Below, in pieces: positions 57,446 to 64,000 of a DNA stretch of 64,000 nt. Made by a program: the position numbers and the translations under genes. The number at the start of each line of letters is the position of its first letter. The stretch's first letter is position 1. A model generated the notes under the pieces. That model saw only the letters and a list, made by a program, of their open reading frames with translations. It was not told the DNA's origin and searched no databases. The DNA comes from Selenomonadaceae bacterium. GTDB lineage: Bacteria > Bacillota > Negativicutes > Selenomonadales > Selenomonadaceae. Where the stretch lies: NCBI GenBank assembly GCA_022786545.1, contig JALFXV010000020.1, forward strand, positions 1 through 64,000, in the 5' to 3' direction.

Positions 57446-59479
57446 CTAGGCTTCCGCCAGCTGTTCCCACTTCTCATACCTGGCCTGAATTTCCCGTTCC
57501 TTGGCCGCATAAGCCTCGGCTATTTCCTGGCTCCTGACAGGGTCTGCCTGCAGTCCCACATCATTCATCTCATGCTCCAGCATTTTCAGTTCCGCCTCTG
57601 CCATAGCAATCTCCGCTTCCGTCCGCTGCAGGAGCTCCGTGCGCTTTGCCTCGCTCATCTTCTGGATGGCTCCCAGCTGCGCCTGCTTCTTGCTTGCCTC
57701 CCTGGCTTCTGCTTTTTGCTGGGCCGCCTTTTCCGCCTCATCCTGCAGCTGCTTTGCCTTGGCAGCCGCCTTCTTCGCCAGGGCAGCCTCCTGAGCCGCC
57801 CTTTCAGCGGCTGCTTCCTCCGCTTCCCTTGCTTCCTCCGCCTTTTTCTCCCGGTAATAGCTGTAGTTGCCATCGTACTCCGTCAGGCTGCCGTCTGCAA
57901 TCTCCAGCACGCAGTTTGCCACCTTGTCCAGAAAATAGCGGTCATGGGAAACAGTGATATAGGTTCCCGGGAAGGTAGCCAGTGCTTCCTCCACCGCCTC
58001 CTTGGCCGGAATATCCAGATGGTTGGTAGGCTCGTCCAGCACCAGGAAGTTTGCCCCGGTCAGCATCAGCTTCAAAAAGGCCAGCCGGGACTGCTCGCCG
58101 CCAGACAGGGCGCCAATCAGCCTGAACACCTCGTCCCCGTGGAAAAGGAACGCCCCCAGGTAGCGGCGGCTCTGCTCCTCGGACAGGCCGTACTCATACT
58201 CCATTTCCTCCAGCAGGGTGCGCTCCATGTGCAGCCCCTCATGCTGCTGGGAAAAGTAGCCGATTTTTACCCGGGAGCCAATTTTTATCCGCCCTTCCGA
58301 GGCTTCCAGCTCGCCCACCAGCAACCGCAGGAATGTGGTCTTTCCGGCACCGTTGGGCCCCACGATGGCCACGCCGTCCCCCTTGCGGATCAGCACATCC
58401 ACATGCTCAAAAAGCTTTTTGTGCGTATCCGGGAAATGATAGGCCACATCCTCCAGTTCTGCCACCCGCTGGGCGCACTCCCCCGGCTCGTTAAAGGCAA
58501 AATAGTTGAAGGCCGCCGTCTCCGCAGGCTTTACAATCCGCTCCAGGCGGTTCAGCTGGCTCTGGCGCCCCCTGGCCTGCTTGGACTTGATGCCCGCCTT
58601 GTACTTCCTGATGTATTCCTCGGTCTTCCTGATATGCTCCTGCTGCTTTTCATAGGCGGAAAGCTGTGCCGCCCGGCGCTGCTCCCTGACCTTCATGTAG
58701 TAGCTGTAATTGCCCTCATAGGCAGTGACGGCCTTGTTCTCTATCTCGAAAATGCGGTTGGTCACCTTGTCCAGAAAGAAACGGTCATGGGAAATAATCA
58801 GCACGCCGCCGCTATAGCCCTGCAAAAAGCCCTCCAGCCATTCAATCATGCCGATATCCAGATGGTTGGTAGGCTCGTCCAGGAAGAGGAAATCCGGCTC
58901 CCGGAGCAGGGCCTTGGCCAGGCAGACACGGGTTTTCTGGCCGCCGGAAAACAGAGCCACCTTCTTCTCCATGTCCTCCTCGGCAAACCCCAGCCCGAAA
59001 GCAGTACGGCGGATGCGGCTCTCGAAGTCATACCCCCCGGCATGCTCGAACCTCTCCACCAGCCTGCCATAAGCCGCCAGCTTTTCCTCGCTGTGGTCGT
59101 GCTTGATCTCCGCCTCCATGGCTTCCTTGGCAACAGCCAGTGCCAGCACATCTGCAAAGGCGCTTTTCAGCTCCTCATACAGGGTTGCCTCACTGTCCAT
59201 CTCCGCCTGCTGCTCCACATAGCCGATGATATCAGCCGGGTCAATAGCCACAACGCCCTTGTCATACTCAACCTTTCCCAGGAGGCACTTCATCAGGGTT
59301 GACTTGCCGGCACCATTGGCTCCCACAAAGCCCACCCTTTCCCCGCGCTTTATCTCAAAACTCACATCGTTAAAAAGCTCGTCTATACCAAAGGCCTTGC
59401 ACAAACCGCTAACCTTTATACTGCCCAAATTTAACACACTCCTTCTAAATCCCAATGAAGCTGTTGCAAAATATAACAT
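57446..59479 (-). CDS. ABC-F family ATP-binding protein
   Basis: GFVGANGAGKSTLMKCLLG, LSGGEQSRLAFLKLMLTGANFLVLDEPTNHLDIP, VAIVGPNGAGKTTFLRLL; true start probably downstream near 59428. Confidence 0.95.
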   Translation of the reverse strand: MLYFATASLGFRRSVLNLGSIKVSGLCKAFGIDELFNDVSFEIKRGERVGFVGANGAGKSTLMKCLLGKVEYDKGVVAIDPADIIGYVEQQAEMDSEATLYEELKSAFADVLALAVAKEAMEAEIKHDHSEEKLAAYGRLVERFEHAGGYDFESRIRRTAFGLGFAEEDMEKKVALFSGGQKTRVCLAKALLREPDFLFLDEPTNHLDIGMIEWLEGFLQGYSGGVLIISHDRFFLDKVTNRIFEIENKAVTAYEGNYSYYMKVREQRRAAQLSAYEKQQEHIRKTEEYIRKYKAGIKSKQARGRQSQLNRLERIVKPAETAAFNYFAFNEPGECAQRVAELEDVAYHFPDTHKKLFEHVDVLIRKGDGVAIVGPNGAGKTTFLRLLVGELEASEGRIKIGSRVKIGYFSQQHEGLHMERTLLEEMEYEYGLSEEQSRRYLGAFLFHGDEVFRLIGALSGGEQSRLAFLKLMLTGANFLVLDEPTNHLDIPAKEAVEEALATFPGTYITVSHDRYFLDKVANCVLEIADGSLTEYDGNYSYYREKKAEEAREAEEAAAERAAQEAALAKKAAAKAKQLQDEAEKAAQQKAEAREASKKQAQLGAIQKMSEAKRTELLQRTEAEIAMAEAELKMLEHEMNDVGLQADPVRSQEIAEAYAAKEREIQARYEKWEQLAEA

Positions 59480-59557
59480 GGTACTATTTACTCAAATAGT
59501 ATCATATTAGCAGGAACTGAGGGGAGGCAATATATATCCCCTCCGAACCTTGTCACA

Positions 59558-60934
59558 TCACTCATAATCCTGCCCTATATACACAACAGCTTCATTAGGT
59601 TCCCCTCCATCCATGATGGTACACGGGAACGGCATCCCGTAGAACCACTCTGTATTGCTGCTGTCCGTCACGATAATCGTATGGCTGCGGTCGCTCTTCC
59701 TGCCGGTATCAACCCCGGTTACATTGAAGCCCCTGGCCCGCAGCCTGTCAGCCAGCCGGGCCGCCGCCCCGTTGATGCCGCTATCATTGATAATCAGCAC
59801 GGAAATGCCGCCCGGCCCCTCTGCTTTGGCAGGCTTTTGCACCTGGCTTTCCCGGGCACCTTCCTGAGTATCCCCAGCCCCTGCACTATTATCATCAGCA
59901 GGCTTTACAGTGCCAGCTGCCGTGCCGCCTGCAGCTGCTTCCGTGCTCTCAGCCATGACAGTCAGCCCCTTAGGCAGGGATTCATCGTACTGCTCCCTGA
60001 CCTTCTCCGCGTTGGCAAGAGCCTTGTCTGCCAGTTCCGCTTCCATCTGCCTGGAAACCAGCGTCCTCAGCCCCATGATATCAGGCAGCCAGTAGCTGAC
60101 ATCCTCCAGGTAGGCAGGACGCCCCGGCACCATCACCGACTCCATGCCCTGCTCCCGGATAGAGGGCAGAAGCTGCGCCAGCGCCACCATATCCGTCAGG
60201 GGCATATCCGTTTCCACGGCAGAACGGATTTCCTCCACCAGCTGAGGCAGCTTAGGCAGGATGGCCGGCGAAAGCATCTTGTCCGTCACCGCCTGCATAA
60301 AATGCTGCTGCCTGCCGATGCGCCCTATGTCACCCTCGCCATCCCGGTAGCGCACATACTGAATTGCCTTGTCTCCGGTCATGTGCTGCATCCCCGGATA
60401 GAGGTCAATCACCAGGCCCCCGTTATCATCCCAGGGGTCCTCATAATACATGCGCTTTTCCACATCGATGTCTATGCCGTCCATAGCATCAATAATCCGC
60501 TCAAAGGCCTTGACATCCACCAGCACATAATAATCCATCGGCACACCCAGAAGCTCCTCCACGGTTTTCCGCGTCAGCTTTGAGCCGCCAAAGGCATAGG
60601 CGTGATTGATTTTGTCATAGCCGTTGCCCTCTATCTTCACACGGGTATCCCGGGGCAGGGACAAAATCTCCGCCCGGCCCGCCGTCTTGTTCACCGTCAC
60701 CACCATCAGCGTATCGCTGCGCCCGGCATCATCGCTGCGCCTGTCCACGCCCATCACCATGACGTGCATGTAATCATCAGACCGCTCAATGCCGGACTCT
60801 GCCACCACCGGATTTTCCTCCTGGCTGCCGCCCATGAAGCCTGCTGCCACCACCCCTGCCAGTGTTATCAGCAGGCATACTGCCAGTATATATACTCGCG
60901 TAAAATTGCGGCGTCTCCTGCGCCTTACTCGCAT
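59558..60934 (-). CDS. LytR-CpsA-Psr (LCP) family protein with C-terminal LytR_C domain
   Basis: DDYMHVMVMGVDRRSDDAGRSDTLMVVTVNKTAGRAEILSLPRDTRVKIEGNGYDKINHAYAFGG; VRYRDGEGDIGRIGRQQHFMQAV; ISVLIINDSGINGAAARLADRLRARGF. Confidence 0.95.
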   Translation of the reverse strand: MRVRRRRRRNFTRVYILAVCLLITLAGVVAAGFMGGSQEENPVVAESGIERSDDYMHVMVMGVDRRSDDAGRSDTLMVVTVNKTAGRAEILSLPRDTRVKIEGNGYDKINHAYAFGGSKLTRKTVEELLGVPMDYYVLVDVKAFERIIDAMDGIDIDVEKRMYYEDPWDDNGGLVIDLYPGMQHMTGDKAIQYVRYRDGEGDIGRIGRQQHFMQAVTDKMLSPAILPKLPQLVEEIRSAVETDMPLTDMVALAQLLPSIREQGMESVMVPGRPAYLEDVSYWLPDIMGLRTLVSRQMEAELADKALANAEKVREQYDESLPKGLTVMAESTEAAAGGTAAGTVKPADDNSAGAGDTQEGARESQVQKPAKAEGPGGISVLIINDSGINGAAARLADRLRARGFNVTGVDTGRKSDRSHTIIVTDSSNTEWFYGMPFPCTIMDGGEPNEAVVYIGQDYE

Positions 60935-61215
60935 CTAAAAACTCCTCTTTTCCTTGCAGATTATCATTTACTGGAATTATCATTCACTAGGACTCCGGCT
61001 GGCCAGCCACCTGGCGAAAGCCGTCCCCGTAAATTCAAACAAAGCTTCCAATCCATATTTCAGTATACCAAAATGCCCACGCTCTAGCAAGGGCAAAGAA
61101 AGCTTCAAATTCACTATTTCCTTTTTCCACAAAATATATTATCATATTATGTACAATGTATAAAAAATCCAGTAAGGCACAAAAGCATTATTCATAGTCA
61201 AGGGGTACTTTCATT

Positions 61216-62355
61216 ATGATACGTTTACCGATAACCCGTCTCCGGGATGGCATGGTGACGGCCCAGAGCATCTACAACAGCGATGGCGCCAGCTACCTCA
61301 CCCGCGGCACAAAGCTCAACCGTCAGTATATCGACAGGCTGCACAAAATAGGCATCTCCCATGTGGCAATCACCTCCCTGGACCCTGATTTGCCGCTGCC
61401 GCTGCCCGATGACATCATCCGGGAGGATACCAGGGTAACGGCCATCCATCAGATATATGATACATACGCCAGAATCCAGCAGGCCAAGGACATGGAAATC
61501 CCGCCTCTGCTCAGTGCTTCCGAGAGTATTATAGCCGATTTGATCAAGAAGCCGGACAACCTGGTGCAGATGACGGATATCCGCCTTTATGATGACTATA
61601 CCTTTGCCCATTCTGTCAATGTTGCCGCCCTGTCCGCCATGCTGGGGCTTTTATGCCACTTTACCAGGTCTGACCTGATTACCCTGACAATGGGGGCGCT
61701 GCTCCACGACATAGGCAAGCTGAAGGTGAACCTCAAGATTCTCAACAAGCCCGGGGCCCTGACGGACGAGGAATTTAAGACCATCCACCTGCACCCGGAA
61801 TGGGGCTGGCAGCGGCTGCAGGAACTTACCTGCACCGATTTGGACGTGTCAGCCATCGCCAACATCGCCTACCAGCACCATGAGCATCTGGACGGCAGCG
61901 GCTATCCGCGCCATCTGACGGAAGACCACATCAGCGATTTTTCCAAAATCGTGGCCATTGCGGATGTTTATGATGCCCTGACCACCCAGCGCCCGTACAA
62001 AAAGGCATACCCGCCCCACATCGCCTACAAGATTATGACGAAATGCTCCGGCAAGCAGTTTGACCCGCCGCTCCTGAAGCTGTTTTTTGACCATGTGGCG
62101 CTGTATCCTATCGGCACAGTGCTGAAAACCTCTATCGGCTACGGCATTGTCAAGGATGTGCATATCGGCATGACCCGCTATCCGCGGCTTATCCTTTTTG
62201 CCGACACCGGCAACCAGCTGCTGCCAACGCCGATTACCATTGAGACCACCGACCACGACAGCGATTTTATCACCTCCGTTATCGATGGAAACGACCTCGG
62301 TGCCCTCTGCTTCCGCCTGAAATTCAACCCGGTGACGCTGCTGGTGCAGGATTAA
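61216..62355 (+). CDS. HD-GYP domain phosphodiesterase-like protein
   Basis: YTFAHSVNVAALSAMLG...GALLHDIGKLKV...NKPGALTDEEFKTIHLHPEWGW...YQHHEHLDGSGYPRHL...IVAIADVYDALTTQRPYK. Confidence 0.95.
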   Translation: MIRLPITRLRDGMVTAQSIYNSDGASYLTRGTKLNRQYIDRLHKIGISHVAITSLDPDLPLPLPDDIIREDTRVTAIHQIYDTYARIQQAKDMEIPPLLSASESIIADLIKKPDNLVQMTDIRLYDDYTFAHSVNVAALSAMLGLLCHFTRSDLITLTMGALLHDIGKLKVNLKILNKPGALTDEEFKTIHLHPEWGWQRLQELTCTDLDVSAIANIAYQHHEHLDGSGYPRHLTEDHISDFSKIVAIADVYDALTTQRPYKKAYPPHIAYKIMTKCSGKQFDPPLLKLFFDHVALYPIGTVLKTSIGYGIVKDVHIGMTRYPRLILFADTGNQLLPTPITIETTDHDSDFITSVIDGNDLGALCFRLKFNPVTLLVQD

Positions 62356-62381
62356 CCTGGCAGCACACCGGCACGCAAAAC

Positions 62382-62454
62382 AAAAACAGGATTGCCCTGC
62401 CGTCACGCCAGCGCACAGCGCTATGTGACGCACAGGGAAAATCCTGTTTTTTTG
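62382..62454 (+). terminator. Terminator hairpin after the HD-GYP gene
   Basis: AAAAACAGGAT-TG-CCCTG ... CAGGG-AAA-ATCCTGTTTTTTT. Confidence 0.75.
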
Positions 62455-62514
62455 TGCCGCCTTCCGCGAGCCATCTTTTCCTGCTAGCTTGCCAACTTGC
62501 CAGCTTACAGCAAT

Positions 62515-63300
62515 TTAGCGGCAGCAGGCCATCTTCCGTGCTGCAAAGGTCACCGGCTGCAGCCCCAGATGCTCCGCCATGTCCAGTGCCGCCTGGAAAT
62601 TCATGCCGATATTCTCCGGGGCATGGGCATCCGAACCCAGGGAAACATACCGCCCCCCCAGCTGCCGGTAACGCCTGTACACCGGCAGGAGAGCCTGTAC
62701 CGCCCGGCTGTCCCCCAGCCGCCTGGTGTTCAGTTCCATCACCGCCTCACAGTCGATAGCCGCCTGCAGCACCTCATCCACCAAATCGGCAAAATCGCCA
62801 TATACCAGCTCCTTGTCCTCATAGGCGGCATAGCGGCAGATATAATCAATATGCCCCAGCACGTCAATATAAGGGTTTGCCCTGACCATAGCAGCCATTA
62901 CCTGCAAGTACCTGCCAAAAGCCTCCGCCTGGGACTTATCCTCATAAAAATCAGGATAATACAAATCCAGCATATCAATAATATGGATGGAACCTATCAC
63001 CAGGTCAAAGGGCGCTCCCTGCAAAAATTCCCTATTGGCAGCACCGCTGGTCTCCGACAGGCCGATTTCCACCCCCAGCCTGAGGCTGTCTCCCCGATAA
63101 GGCAGGTATTTTTCCCAGTAACCTGCCGCATCAAAACGGAACTGCATTTCCTTGTAATGCTTCGTATTGATGTAATCATAATCATAATGCTCGGTAAAGA
63201 CCAGGCCCAGCCCCTGCCTTGCCGCCGCCTCAATAGCAGCCTCCGCCTCCATCTCCGAGTCAGAGGAAAACACCGTATGGGAATGATTATCAAATATCAT
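62515..63300 (-). CDS. PHP domain protein, histidinol-phosphatase-like
   Basis: MIFDNHSHTVFSSDSEMEAEAAIEAAARQGLGLVFTEHYDYD; VLGHIDYICRYA; YVSLGSDAHAPENIGMNF. Confidence 0.9.
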   Translation of the reverse strand: MIFDNHSHTVFSSDSEMEAEAAIEAAARQGLGLVFTEHYDYDYINTKHYKEMQFRFDAAGYWEKYLPYRGDSLRLGVEIGLSETSGAANREFLQGAPFDLVIGSIHIIDMLDLYYPDFYEDKSQAEAFGRYLQVMAAMVRANPYIDVLGHIDYICRYAAYEDKELVYGDFADLVDEVLQAAIDCEAVMELNTRRLGDSRAVQALLPVYRRYRQLGGRYVSLGSDAHAPENIGMNFQAALDMAEHLGLQPVTFAARKMACCR

Positions 63301-63405
63301 ATTCTTAACCTCGATTTCACCTGAAAAGCACCGCCCCAGGCGGCAATTACCCAGCGGCCATTACCCTGCCGCAGCTTATGGCAACTTATGGCAGCTTATG
63401 GCATG

Positions 63406-63681
63406 TTATTGCTGCTGCGCCTTGTACTGCTTCAATGCCTGTGCCAGCTGGTCAGGGCAGGAGGTAGCCTTGGCGCCGCAGCGGATGCCCTCCAGCCTCC
63501 TGATAACCTCGTCAATATCCATGCCCTCGGTGAGCCTGCCCAGGCCCTGCAGATTGCCGTTGCAGCCCCCCAGTGCCTGAAACCCCTTCAATTTGTTGTC
63601 CTCCACCTCAAAACGCATCAGGCGCGGGCAAATCCCCTGAGGCTCATATTCTATCCTTGCCATCTTGATCATCCTTTCCAA
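63406..63681 (-). CDS. TSCPD domain-containing protein (TIGR03905-like)
   Basis: YEPQGICPRLMRFEVEDNKLKGFQALGGCNGNLQGLGRLTEGMDIDEVIRRLEGIRCGAKATSCPDQLAQAL. Confidence 0.93.
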   Translation of the reverse strand: MERMIKMARIEYEPQGICPRLMRFEVEDNKLKGFQALGGCNGNLQGLGRLTEGMDIDEVIRRLEGIRCGAKATSCPDQLAQALKQYKAQQQ

Positions 63682-63682
63682 A

Positions 63683-64000
63683 TCATGCTATTTCTGTCAA
63701 AGCATCTGCCAAAAGTCCAAATTCCTCCAGGGTGAAGGTCTCCCCCCGGCGAGTGCTGTCCAGGCCGCATTTTGCAAAGGCTGCTGCAATCTGCTCCGGC
63801 AAGAAGCCTGCCCCCTTCATGGCGTTGGACATGGTCTTGCGGCGCTGTCCGAAAGCTGCCTTCACCACCCGGAAGAACATCTTCTCGCTCTTTACCTGAA
63901 CTGCCGGTTTTTCCCTGACCTGGCAGGCAATCACCACCGAATCCACCTCCGGCGCAGGAATAAAGGAGCGGGGCGGCACATCAAAGGCGATATGAGGCCT
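63683..64000 (-). CDS. rsmA: 16S rRNA dimethyladenosine transferase, C-terminal part, cut by right window edge
   Basis: MPPRSFIPAPEVDSVVIACQVREKPAV...FFRVVKAAFGQRRKTMSNAMKGAG; ORF open to window end. Confidence 0.9.
   Translation of the reverse strand, partial: RPHIAFDVPPRSFIPAPEVDSVVIACQVREKPAVQVKSEKMFFRVVKAAFGQRRKTMSNAMKGAGFLPEQIAAAFAKCGLDSTRRGETFTLEEFGLLADALTEIA

Noticed and set aside
55761-59302. Long plus-strand ORFs of 562 and 637 aa
   Set aside because: Antisense to recD2 and the ABC-F gene, both with unambiguous motifs; H/L/Q-rich shadow translations
61216-62355. Functional link between the plus-strand HD-GYP gene and the flagellar operon
   Set aside because: Plausible through c-di-GMP but nothing in the sequence ties it to the cluster; opposite strand and separated by housekeeping genes
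1-64000. tRNA or rRNA genes
   Set aside because: No tRNA-like cloverleaf or rRNA sequence was recognised by eye; a tRNAscan/Infernal run would be decisive

Overview
This 64 kb window probably comes from a motile Negativicutes-type Firmicute (Selenomonas-like; inferred from gene content, not searched). It has three blocks. (1) About 1.7-13.3 kb, AT-rich, minus strand: a surface or flagellin glycan accessory cluster. It holds GT2 glycosyltransferases, SAM methyltransferases, a radical SAM protein, a DUF115/Maf-like protein, a CMP-sugar cytidylyltransferase and a DRE-TIM aldolase fused to a DUF115-like domain, plus decayed genes. (2) About 13.7-29.5 kb: a dense defence-like island. It holds an HNH / PD-(D/E)XK-like / AAA ATPase operon, a UG/DRT-like reverse transcriptase between two directly repeated Rpn-nuclease genes with structured non-coding flanks, two AAA-ATPase_like nuclease-fusion paralogs, and an operon of N6-adenine MTase, dual-GHKL histidine-kinase-like protein, receiver protein and HNH nuclease. 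(3) About 29.5-64 kb, GC-richer: a glycerol-phosphate and glycosyltransferase cluster running into the late flagellar operon (flagellin, FliS, FliD, FlaG, CsrA, FliW, FlgL, FlgK, FlgN x2, FlgM), then housekeeping genes (comF, recD2, ABC-F, LCP, HD-GYP, PHP, rsmA). The best candidates for an undescribed system are the MTase/GHKL-HK/receiver/HNH operon (24142-29400) and the reverse-transcriptase locus (17.9-19.95 kb). I also read three sigma-28-like promoters with the same 15-nt spacing, before flagellin, the adjacent glycosyltransferases and flgM. All family calls come from motif recognition in the translated ORFs; no searches were run.
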